Virus record (IMG/VR): IMGVR_UViG_3300015360_000087 | Span: 1-40,237 of that record | Source: a virus | Reading direction: 5' to 3' (one strand) | Length of the DNA: 40,237 nt | Shown here: positions 1 through 5,471 of the stretch, one piece after another | Layout: every line of letters begins with the position of its first letter | How positions within the stretch are numbered: position 1 is the first letter of the stretch | Program-made: the position numbers and the translations under genes | The notes under the pieces: generated by a model | The model's input: only the letters and a program-made list of their open reading frames with translations | Databases searched by the model: none | What the model was told of the DNA's origin: nothing

Positions 1-135
1 TCACAATTTAACCCGGGCGTTATATATACTGTCGGTGAAGTAATCCGCGCAGACGAATATGATGACGATATTCGCATTGAATGCACAGGTGGTATTCATT
101 TTTTCATCACGAAAAAAGAAGCGGTTAACTATTAG
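1..135 (+). CDS. 3' part of pentapeptide-repeat/DUF5758-like gene (continues from 39581-40237)
   Basis: The first 44 codons are open from base 1 to a TAG at 133-135 and join in frame to the gene that runs off the right end of the window. They encode a non-pentapeptide tail with the stretches GVIYTVGEVI, RADEYDDD and ECTGGIHFFITKKEA. This matches the C-terminal domain (DUF5758 type) often fused to phage pentapeptide-repeat proteins, whose signature is a DD..ECxxGIHFF core. Its function is unknown. TCACAA occurs at both ends of the window, so six bases may be an assembly overlap; removing them keeps the frame. The start and repeat part are described at 39581. Confidence 0.85.
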   Translation, partial: SQFNPGVIYTVGEVIRADEYDDDIRIECTGGIHFFITKKEAVNY

Positions 136-144
136 GAGATAATC

Positions 145-717
145 ATGATTAATAATAATAATATATTTGTGATAGAAGGCGTAATAACGCGTGATACTAG
201 ATCATATGTAAGTCAGGAAATTCTGAGATATATATCAACGGGTATATCACAAGAGTGTACAGTAGTTATAAATTCTAATGGCGGCGTGCTAGTTGAAGCT
301 TTAAATATTGTTCTGTTGTTTAAAAAAATGTACAGAAAAAGTCATGCAGTTTTGATTGATGATTGCTGTTCATCTGCCGCCATTATCGCGGCAAGTTGCG
401 ATACAATTAAAGATGATCACAGTGTAGGATTATCACTACATAATCCATACTATGGTACAAGTGGTCGCCCAGTGGTTAAAGCAAATAGGGCGGATTTTGC
501 AATTGATGAAACGACTGGAGTATCTCCGCATAACGTTTATATGATTGCAAAATCTGTTATGTCTCTTTTTGAAGACATGGATAAAACTTATCAAACAGCT
601 ATACTTGATGACAATCATGATGTAATTTTGTCGACAAGTGAAGTACCTTGCATCAAAACGCAAGTTACTGACGAAATGGTTGAAAAATTTGTAAAAATGT
701 TTCATACATTTATCTAA
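145..717 (+). CDS. ClpP-like serine protease fold protein
   Basis: This 190-aa protein has the layout of a ClpP/crotonase-fold peptidase. An oxyanion-type INSNGG motif is at residues 42-47 (INSPGG in ClpP). A small-residue run DDCCSSAAIIAA holds the candidate nucleophile Ser76 or Ser77, and the LHNPYYG motif gives the candidate His99 (IHQP in ClpP). The Ser-His spacing of 22-23 residues is slightly shorter than the 25 of ClpP. The usual GxASM context is replaced by CCSSA, so activity is uncertain. AGGAGAT precedes the ATG. The gene follows the pentapeptide gene by 9 bases in the early arm. T7-like phages normally carry a ClpP-like prohead protease, if any, next to the portal; here the early position suggests a host-directed or regulatory role (inference). 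A second ClpP-like protein lies at 7942. Confidence 0.6.
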   Translation: MINNNNIFVIEGVITRDTRSYVSQEILRYISTGISQECTVVINSNGGVLVEALNIVLLFKKMYRKSHAVLIDDCCSSAAIIAASCDTIKDDHSVGLSLHNPYYGTSGRPVVKANRADFAIDETTGVSPHNVYMIAKSVMSLFEDMDKTYQTAILDDNHDVILSTSEVPCIKTQVTDEMVEKFVKMFHTFI

Positions 718-733
718 AAAAGGGGAGTGCTAT

Positions 734-937
734 ATGAGCAATCAACCAATCTATGCTAATGTTTGCGATACGTGTAATCTTGCTTTCGCACCAGAGTTGT
801 TGAAAATATACGGACGATATTGCAGTGGTAAATGCAACAGGGTGGCAATAGAGCTAGAATTGCAAATTATAGTAGAAACAGAATGTTGGGTTAAGGAATA
901 TTTAGAGCGATTTTATACTCCAGCGGGCAAATTATGA
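734..937 (+). CDS. small Cys4 zinc-finger-like protein
   Basis: This 67-aa early protein has a CxxC pair (Cys11, Cys14) and a CxxxC pair (Cys30, Cys34, in the run YCSGKC), the spacing of a small treble-clef or zinc-ribbon knuckle. The C-terminal half is acidic and helical. AGGGGAG precedes the ATG. The TGA stop overlaps the next start (ATGA at 934). No family is recognised; a nucleic-acid-binding or host-protein-binding role is only a guess from the cysteine pattern. Confidence 0.6.
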   Translation: MSNQPIYANVCDTCNLAFAPELLKIYGRYCSGKCNRVAIELELQIIVETECWVKEYLERFYTPAGKL

Positions 938-1113
938 AATACTACAACGGATTGGGCGAGTTGCTGACTGACTACAGCCCACCACCGCATCGCAACTGTG
1001 CGTATTGTGATGAAATGAAAGCAAGAAAGCAAACATTTTACCCAGCTCACACTGCTAGTATTAGCTGTAAGAGCGGGCGAAAAAATCATTGTTCTTGCGA
1101 CACGTGTTTTTAA
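934..1113 (+). CDS. 59-aa Cys-rich small protein
   Basis: The ORF begins at an ATGA overlap with the previous gene, typical of translational coupling, and encodes 59 residues. The cysteines lie at 22 and 25 (CAYC), 45, 53, 55 and 58, ending CSCDTCF, so one or two metal-binding sites are plausible. The N-terminus (MKYYNGLGELL) shows no signal peptide. There is no recognised family. It is the second of five small Cys-rich proteins within 1.8 kb. Confidence 0.5.
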   Translation: MKYYNGLGELLTDYSPPPHRNCAYCDEMKARKQTFYPAHTASISCKSGRKNHCSCDTCF

Positions 1114-1133
1114 TTGTTAAAAAGGGGAGCTAT

Positions 1134-1304
1134 ATGAAAATACTATTAATCGCGGTATTACTAACTCAAATATCTTGCACGACACTTGCGCCGAATGAAA
1201 TAATCTTAGAAAGGCGCGGCACGGGCAAGGATATGATCGTTATAATACAACATACGGACAACGTTGAAGCTACTATAAATGGTGGCAAATTAGTCATTGA
1301 ATAA
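1134..1304 (+). CDS. small exported or lipoprotein-like protein
   Basis: I chose the ATG at 1134 because AAAGGGGAGC lies just upstream; the longer frame from 1089 has no such site and overlaps the previous gene. The 56-aa product starts with a classical signal sequence (MKILLIAVLLTQISC) followed by a Thr-rich stretch. The QISC segment resembles a lipobox but has Gln instead of Leu at -3, so lipidation is uncertain and signal peptidase I cleavage is possible. The mature part is about 40 residues. It could act at the envelope, for example in superinfection exclusion or as an outer spanin, but its early position argues against a spanin. Confidence 0.5.
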   Translation: MKILLIAVLLTQISCTTLAPNEIILERRGTGKDMIVIIQHTDNVEATINGGKLVIE

Positions 1305-1315
1305 AGGAGACACTG

Positions 1316-1621
1316 ATGAAAAATACATTAGCGCAAAAAGATTGTATGAAACGCTATCTACAGACAAATAAAGGTAAGCTAGCACAGGCTCGGTCGATGC
1401 AAAAATATTTTGCAAAAAAAGTTTTAGAGTTAGAATCTATAATAGCACAGGGGCAACAAAATGAAAAAGTTGCTACCGCAGAAGGTGCTATTTCTGTTGC
1501 TGCGGCAGGAATTGTAGGAGCTGTATTTAGTAGGATAACTGGGCGCTTACTATCAAAAACAGAGAGCATAATAGTAGCGACAGCAAAAACACGGGTCGAG
1601 AGAGGTAACACCAAACTTTAA
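1316..1621 (+). CDS. early protein carrying a fragment of the internal virion protein
   Basis: The gene encodes 101 aa after a GGAGAC ribosome site. Residues 1-50 are basic and helical with no recognised family. Residues 54-84 (EGAISVAAAGIVGA followed by GRLLSKTES) are nearly identical to a hydrophobic segment of the 1365-aa internal virion protein encoded on the other strand (21271-21362). The DNA agrees at about 83 of 92 positions. The segment has alternating small and hydrophobic residues and may insert into membranes. The C-terminus (TAKTRVERGNTKL) is unrelated to the virion protein. The gene looks like a chimera made by intragenomic transfer; whether it is functional is unknown. Confidence 0.5.
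   Translation: MKNTLAQKDCMKRYLQTNKGKLAQARSMQKYFAKKVLELESIIAQGQQNEKVATAEGAISVAAAGIVGAVFSRITGRLLSKTESIIVATAKTRVERGNTKL
1476..1567. repeat. 92-bp copy of internal virion protein segment (inverted relative to 21271-21362)
   Basis: By eye, bases 1476-1567 match the reverse complement of 21271-21362 with about 9 substitutions and no gap. The reading frame is kept in both genes, and the peptide differs at only a few residues (V/I, V/A, S/G, R/G, T/A). Flanking sequence is unrelated. The two copies form a long inverted repeat across the two arms. Confidence 0.85.
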
Positions 1622-1634
1622 AAAGGGGATAATC

Positions 1635-1832
1635 ATGATGTATTGTGCTATGTGTAAAATAGTTTATCACGATGTTGGATGCTACTATATATGTGGCAGT
1701 GTTATACTACCTACATGCCGCACTTGTATGGCAATCTATAGCCCTGCACATAGCCAAGGTCAAGAGAGTAGGCATACAGTACCACCGCCGCGAGGTACAG
1801 AGACAGTTTTAGTATTAATTAAATTAGATTAA
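1635..1832 (+). CDS. small Cys-rich zinc-finger-like protein
   Basis: This 65-aa protein follows an AGGGGATAATC site; the second ATG at 1638 is an alternative start. Three cysteine pairs are visible: Cys4/Cys7 (CAMC), Cys16/Cys20 and Cys28/Cys31 (CRTC). This resembles a compact zinc-ribbon or LIM-like arrangement in residues 1-32, followed by a Pro-rich tail. The stop codon lies inside the first copy of the tandem array at 1829. The family is not recognised. Confidence 0.5.
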   Translation: MMYCAMCKIVYHDVGCYYICGSVILPTCRTCMAIYSPAHSQGQESRHTVPPPRGTETVLVLIKLD

Positions 1833-1974
1833 TTATTGATTTTACTGACAAATCTTAATTATTGATTTTACTGACAAATCTTAATTATTGATTTTACTGA
1901 CAAATCTTAATTATTGATTTTACTGACAAATCTTAATTATTGATTTTACTGACAAATTTTAATTATTGATTTTA
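1829..1974. repeat. 26-bp tandem array, 5 full copies plus a partial one
   Basis: A 26-bp unit starts at 1829, 1855, 1881, 1907 and 1933 with near-perfect identity (the fifth ends AATT instead of AATC), followed by a 16-base partial copy at 1959. Each unit contains a short dyad, GATTT-N7-AAATC (core GATTTTACTGACAAATC). Apart from the stop codon of the preceding gene it is non-coding. Arrays of short dyads at fixed spacing are typical of replication iterons or cooperative operator sites. Confidence 0.9.
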
Positions 1975-1984
1975 ACAATTTTAT

Positions 1985-2053
1985 CTAACAAACTAATTAG
2001 GGTACGACTAACAAACTAATTAGGGTACGACTAACAAACTAATTAGGGTACGA
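1985..2053. repeat. 23-bp tandem array, 3 copies, operator-like
   Basis: Three identical 23-bp units start at 1985, 2008 and 2031 with the core ACTAATTAGGGTACGA, which includes the palindrome CTAATTAG. The array ends 17 bases before the ATG at 2071, with the GAGGAC ribosome site between. A single variant core, ACTAATCAGGGTACGG, is at 37971-37986, at the predicted start of the leftward transcript. Binding by a phage regulator is inferred. Confidence 0.85.
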
Positions 2054-2070
2054 TAACAAGAGGACACTAT

Positions 2071-2232
2071 ATGCAACCAGTTCAGGACAGCGAAAGCAAA
2101 CGATATTTTTGTCAAACTAATGATTGTATTAATAAAGACAAGCCTACGTGGTACCCACAAGATCTAAATACTGCGCCAGAGTGCGAAAAATGTGACTGCA
2201 CCTGCCTAATTATGCCCAATTATTTATCATAA
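2071..2232 (+). CDS. 53-aa Cys-rich small protein
   Basis: The ATG at 2071 follows GAGGACACTAT directly after the repeat array. The 53-aa product has Cys14 and Cys19 (CQTNDC), then Cys38, 41, 43 and 45 (CEKCDCTC), giving six cysteines that could bind one or two zinc ions. There is no signal peptide and no recognised family. It is the first gene downstream of the array and so the most direct candidate for control by it. Confidence 0.5.
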   Translation: MQPVQDSESKRYFCQTNDCINKDKPTWYPQDLNTAPECEKCDCTCLIMPNYLS

Positions 2233-2237
2233 AAATA

Positions 2238-2266
2238 CTGGATAAGTACAAATTATAGTCTATAAT
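2238..2266 (+). promoter_or_regulatory. putative sigma70-like promoter
   Basis: A perfect -10 box TATAAT is at 2261-2266, with a weak -35 (CTGGAT, 2238-2243) 17 bases upstream. Transcription would start near 2273, which rules out the ATG at 2271 and supports the start at 2289. Confidence 0.45.
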
Positions 2267-2288
2267 TGATATGAAACTGGAGGCAACT

Positions 2289-2501
2289 ATGGAATATTCA
2301 TATGAAGAATTTAAAGTGCATCTAGATAACGCGGAAATGACTTGTTATTGTGAAGCATCACATAGCACAAAGTCTAGGCTTTGTGATGAAATCATACCAT
2401 ATCGACATCACGATGAGTGGGGCAGTGTTGAGGATTCTACTTGTTATAAGTGTCAAGCACACTGCTATGATGAAAACGAAAATCTAAAGGAGTCTCTTTA
2501 A
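2289..2501 (+). CDS. 70-aa Cys-rich small protein
   Basis: The ATG at 2289 is preferred over the in-frame ATG at 2271: it has a good GGAGG site 7 bases upstream (2279-2283), and the earlier ATG would fall before the predicted transcription start. The product has Cys19, Cys21, Cys32, Cys52, Cys55 and Cys59 (CYKCQAHC), separated by a His-rich acidic middle (RHHDEW), consistent with a metal-binding fold. Its stop overlaps the next start by one base (TAATG), so it is probably co-translated with the HTH protein. No family recognised. Confidence 0.5.
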   Translation: MEYSYEEFKVHLDNAEMTCYCEASHSTKSRLCDEIIPYRHHDEWGSVEDSTCYKCQAHCYDENENLKESL

Positions 2502-2743
2502 TGGCATATTTAGACAGGCACAATTCAGTATTTCACCGCAACTTATATCAATTATCTATTAGACTGGTACTAAAAGCTATGCGGCTTAAGCAGCAAAACG
2601 AATCGGCTGCAAGTAGATTGCTTGGTATTTCGCGGAGTACCCTTAGGTCAATTTTGAAAAATTATATAGAGGATAGCAAAAATGGCTACACGTTTTCGAG
2701 TAAAGTCCAAGAAGAAGTTAACCTTATCACAGAGACTATTTAA
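2501..2743 (+). CDS. Fis-type helix-turn-helix protein
   Basis: In this 80-aa protein, residues about 25-58 (LKAMRLKQQNESAASR, then LLGISRSTLRSILKNY) match the Fis/NtrC C-terminal helix-turn-helix (HTH_8 family): a helix, then AASRLLGISRSTLR as the DNA-reading unit. Fis itself is 98 aa and dimerises through its N-terminal half; a similar division is possible here. It is the only clear sequence-specific DNA-binding regulator in the window. In a phage without its own RNA polymerase it is a good candidate for the factor acting on the nearby arrays or on the late promoters (inference). The start overlaps the previous stop. Confidence 0.7.
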   Translation: MAYLDRHNSVFHRNLYQLSIRLVLKAMRLKQQNESAASRLLGISRSTLRSILKNYIEDSKNGYTFSSKVQEEVNLITETI

Positions 2744-2766
2744 TTTTATTTTTGGAAGGGGCGAAA

Positions 2767-3165
2767 ATGATTAATATAGAGTTAAAAAAAATTATCAAAC
2801 TACATAAATTGTGGCTTGGCGGTTATGCGGGCAGTTATGCGGGCGGTTATGCGGGCGGCATGCGGGCAGATTTAAGCAATATGGATTTACGCGATGCAGA
2901 TTTTCACGGCGCTGATTTACGCTATGCATACTTACTTGATACAGACTTACACGGCGCTGATTTACGCAATGCAGACTTACGCAGAGCGAACTTGAGCGGC
3001 GCTGATTTAAGAAATGCGGATTTACGCGGCGCGAATTTACTTAGCGCGGATTTACGCGGTGCTGATTTGCGCGGCGCGAACTTGTGTGGCACGGGTCTGT
3101 ACCATGCGCATTTGCAAGATGCGAAGATGCGGATTTACGCGATGTGCGTATGTAAGCAGAGTTAA
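2767..3165 (+). CDS. pentapeptide-repeat protein with tail frameshift
   Basis: The ATG at 2767 follows GGAAGGGGCGAAA; the upstream TTG at 2752 lacks a ribosome site. The 132-aa protein starts with the leader (M)INIELKKIIKLHKLWL, shared with the gene at 39581. Then comes a short repeat (YAGSYAGGYAGG, 12-bp DNA units at 2821-2856), then about 15 pentapeptides of A(D/N)LRxx type from residue 36 to 116. These form a right-handed quadrilateral beta-helix in known family members (MfpA, Qnr), some of which mimic DNA and bind gyrase. The last 15 residues leave the pattern, while another frame reads DADLRDVRM then stop, so a small indel has probably altered the 3' end. Confidence 0.75.
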   Translation: MINIELKKIIKLHKLWLGGYAGSYAGGYAGGMRADLSNMDLRDADFHGADLRYAYLLDTDLHGADLRNADLRRANLSGADLRNADLRGANLLSADLRGADLRGANLCGTGLYHAHLQDAKMRIYAMCVCKQS

Positions 3166-3189
3166 CAAACATAAAGGAGTCGCTCTAAA

Positions 3190-3531
3190 ATGACTAAAGC
3201 AGAATTAAAAATCATATTAGGTAAACATCTAGCTTATATTAATGAACACGAGGACGGCGAATTAGCCGATTTATCAAATACTGACTTACGTAATGTAAAA
3301 CTCAGTAATAAATACTTATGTCACATTGATTTTAAAGGGGCTGATCTTAGAGGGGCTAATTTATCAAAGTCTGAGTTAAAAGGGGCTGAGTTCGCTGGGG
3401 CTGATTTACGTAAGGCTAATTTAAAAGGAGCAAATTTACAAAGCGCTGGGTTAAAAGGGGCTAATTTACGAGGGGCTAATTTACGAGGGGCAAATTTAAG
3501 AGGCACTGAGTTCGAAGGTACAAAAATGTAA
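3190..3531 (+). CDS. pentapeptide-repeat protein
   Basis: The 113-aa protein starts after AAAGGAGTCGCTC. An N-terminal helical leader (MTKAELKIILGKHLAYINEH) is followed from about residue 26 by some 16 pentapeptides, increasingly regular towards the C-terminus (LRGANLRGANLRGAN). It is a paralogue of the genes at 2767 and 39581, with a more diverged leader and no DUF5758-like tail. It should form a right-handed beta-helix rod. Binding to DNA-mimic targets such as topoisomerases, or blocking of a host defence, is possible but not shown. It lies 24 bases after the previous pentapeptide gene. Confidence 0.8.
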   Translation: MTKAELKIILGKHLAYINEHEDGELADLSNTDLRNVKLSNKYLCHIDFKGADLRGANLSKSELKGAEFAGADLRKANLKGANLQSAGLKGANLRGANLRGANLRGTEFEGTKM

Positions 3532-3556
3532 TAACAAACATAAAGGGGTAAAAGCT

Positions 3557-3946
3557 ATGATAAGCAACCAACAACTTTTAGATCATTGCAAAAGTTATTT
3601 TACGAATAGACTAAACAACCATAACGGGCGCGCTGGGTCAGGCTGGGGTCACCCCGGAGACAACTCTGGGTTTACAAGATGTGCGCTAGGCTCGCTGATA
3701 AGCCCAGAACTGGTTTGCGTCAAAGAGGAAGTGGAGAATTTATTTCAAATAGGGAAATATACTACATGGCCGCCAAACGGTATCCATGTGCGCATTGTTC
3801 ATTTTAATGATTATAATATCTCTAAAGACTCATTGACTATAGATAAGATAAATCTGTTTTTGTCAAGACTGGCCATAGATTATTATTTAGACTATACTTT
3901 AATTAATCAGGCTGAGGAAGTAAAGTGTACGCAAAATATCGAATAG
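3557..3946 (+). CDS. hypothetical protein
   Basis: This 129-aa soluble protein follows AAAGGGGTAAAAGCT. It has a Gly-rich segment near residues 24-38 (GRAGSGWGHPGDNSG) and a hydrophobic, Tyr-rich C-terminal helix. No motif or family is recognised. Its 3' end overlaps the next gene by 22 bases and contains a possible internal promoter (3870-3898) for it. Confidence 0.6.
   Translation: MISNQQLLDHCKSYFTNRLNNHNGRAGSGWGHPGDNSGFTRCALGSLISPELVCVKEEVENLFQIGKYTTWPPNGIHVRIVHFNDYNISKDSLTIDKINLFLSRLAIDYYLDYTLINQAEEVKCTQNIE
3870..3898 (+). promoter_or_regulatory. possible internal promoter
   Basis: TGGCCA (3870-3875), a 17-base spacer, then TATACT (3893-3898) lie inside the end of the previous gene. The context TTAGACTATACTT is the same as at the better-placed promoter before the SSB gene (6350). 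Confidence 0.3.
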
Positions 3947-4299
3947 AGAAACTAATTAAGGCCTATGCCCCAGCTATGATTGAGGAGCTGGGCCTGTGTG
4001 CATGGAAAATAACTTGGCATATTGTTGGCCAAAGAACTAAATATGTAAAAAATAGTGATGCGCACGACACCAGAAATTTAAATGCTGTAGTTGTATATAA
4101 GTCAAATATAGCCGATGTTTATCTATTTTATAACAATATTCGGAATAGAAAAGATGCTATAGCTACTATGTTTCACGAAATGCTGCATTTATCAGTAGTA
4201 AAGCTATTGCAACCGCGCATTTCTAAGCTAGAACGTGCTAAACTAGAGGAAGAATTAGTGCTGAGACTAGAGGCACTTTATACAAAGAGGTTAAGTTAA
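3925..4299 (+). CDS. HExxH zinc-metallopeptidase-like protein
   Basis: The gene starts at GTG with GAGGAAG upstream, overlapping the previous gene by 22 bases. The 124-aa protein has the zincin motif HEMLH (His84, Glu85, His88), preceded by a hydrophobic strand and followed by an acidic helix (EEELVLRLE, about residues 108-116) that could supply a third ligand. The arrangement is typical of compact phage zincin-like proteins. It is separate from the SprT-like protein at 38809, which has a different third-ligand motif. The substrate is unknown. It ends at the ATG of the next gene (TAATG). Confidence 0.6.
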   Translation: MYAKYRIEKLIKAYAPAMIEELGLCAWKITWHIVGQRTKYVKNSDAHDTRNLNAVVVYKSNIADVYLFYNNIRNRKDAIATMFHEMLHLSVVKLLQPRISKLERAKLEEELVLRLEALYTKRLS

Positions 4300-4907
4300 T
4301 GTCAATATTCGATCAGTTTTCTAAAGCTTTAGGGACACAAGGCAATGACGCCAATACACTTATAAGATTATCACTGGGCTTAGGGTTTCCTACAACAATC
4401 AATTCAAAATCAACAGGATATGTTACGTTACAGCCAACTGCGGCTGTAAATAGCAATCAACAATTAAGCAATATTAATAGTGCTGTGTTTCCAACATCGA
4501 AACCCATAAATCCTACCGCGCCGCTATCGGCAGGACAGCAGCCCGCGCCATCTAGCACGACTGGCTGGCCAGTTGTTTACTCACAACTAAATAACGGGCA
4601 AACAGTAAGCGCGTTTGTGATGCCGGGCGAAATTGCAGCAGGACAGCTGGGCGCACTAAGCCCTGATAACCCAGAAATTTTAGCCGATCCGGGCAAAGCT
4701 ATGACCCAAGATGAATATGCTAATATAATGGCGGGTAAGCCAGAGGAAAATACAAGTGCAGTTGCTAAAGTACCCGAAACACCTACTGCAAAGTCATACA
4801 GTACACCTAAGGCACCAGACATGGCCAATTACGCTAGAATAGACGGCAAGCGCCGCCGTTCAGCACAAACACGATTTGCCACCTTTATGGGCACAACTCT
4901 AGGATAA
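4299..4907 (+). CDS. hypothetical Pro/Ala/Ser-rich protein
   Basis: The 202-aa product starts in the TAATG overlap with the metallopeptidase-like gene. Residues 1-30 may fold as helices (MSIFDQFSKALG). Residues 40-100 are low-complexity and rich in Asn, Ser, Pro and Ala. A short ordered part, WPVVYSQLNNGQTVSAFVMPGE, precedes another disordered tail that ends basic (GKRRRSAQTRF). No family is recognised. The composition resembles a linker or scaffold rather than an enzyme. Because it is coupled to the HExxH gene, it might be a partner or substrate (inference). Confidence 0.55.
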   Translation: MSIFDQFSKALGTQGNDANTLIRLSLGLGFPTTINSKSTGYVTLQPTAAVNSNQQLSNINSAVFPTSKPINPTAPLSAGQQPAPSSTTGWPVVYSQLNNGQTVSAFVMPGEIAAGQLGALSPDNPEILADPGKAMTQDEYANIMAGKPEENTSAVAKVPETPTAKSYSTPKAPDMANYARIDGKRRRSAQTRFATFMGTTLG

Positions 4908-4912
4908 ACATT

Positions 4913-5200
4913 ATGCTTGAACCAACAATGCCAGCTGTGTTACCACTTCGGTATACTATTTCTTTTCACAAGATGCCCGGTGGCTGGATGGTGAGAAGTA
5001 AAGAACTACAGTCTGGGGTAGAAGACAAGCAATACTTTTCTACAGGCGAACGTGCACTAAACATTTATAAAAATATGCTGCATAATGTTTACAAATCTCC
5101 ACTTTGGAGGATTGCAGCCACCAGTGAAATGTTTACAGTGGTTGAGTGGGCTGGCAATTTTAGTAATGTATTTGATCATGAAAAAAGTAAACATATTTAA
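4913..5200 (+). CDS. hypothetical protein
   Basis: This 95-aa protein contains YTISFHKMPGGWMVRSKEL, a beta-rich segment, followed by helices. AGGATAAAC precedes the ATG. It shows no membrane segment or signal and no recognised family. Its last 23 bases overlap the next gene. Confidence 0.55.
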   Translation: MLEPTMPAVLPLRYTISFHKMPGGWMVRSKELQSGVEDKQYFSTGERALNIYKNMLHNVYKSPLWRIAATSEMFTVVEWAGNFSNVFDHEKSKHI

Positions 5201-5471
5201 GCTGTTATTTATTTTGACTATTGCGGCGCATTACATTACTGTAGTATGTTTTGTTTTGACTGCTGTACTCTCGTGGCAGTATATGCCTTTGTATCAATAT
5301 GTTACACTACTAGGGCTAGTAATACGAGTAGGTTACTCAAGAGACCACTGTCCACTAACAAAATTAGAAAATTGCATTGGCCAAAAATTAGGCTATACTA
5401 AATCAAATGGCTTTATTGTGGACTGGATCATCAAGCCCGCACATAAACTGGGGAAATTGATATATGACTAA
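5178..5471 (+). CDS. DUF2784-like small membrane protein
   Basis: I take the ATG at 5178, which gives a 97-aa protein starting MKKVNIFKLLFILTI; the frame is open from 5085, but there the N-terminus would overlap the previous gene deeply. Two or three hydrophobic segments (about residues 6-30 and 37-55) are followed by HCPLTKLENCIGQKLGY and GFIVDWI. DUF2784 membrane proteins share the CPLTxLEN....Y..SFI pattern after their helices. Its role is unknown. No clear ribosome site is visible, so coupling to the upstream gene is likely. It overlaps the start of the phosphoesterase gene by 8 bases. Confidence 0.5.
   Translation: MKKVNIFKLLFILTIAAHYITVVCFVLTAVLSWQYMPLYQYVTLLGLVIRVGYSRDHCPLTKLENCIGQKLGYTKSNGFIVDWIIKPAHKLGKLIYD

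Noticed and set aside
1089-1133. Upstream start extending the small exported protein
   Set aside because: The signal peptide begins at the ATG at 1134, which has the ribosome site; the extension overlaps the previous gene.
1829-2053. CRISPR array
   Set aside because: Units follow each other directly with no variable spacers and no cas genes are near; these are tandem repeats.
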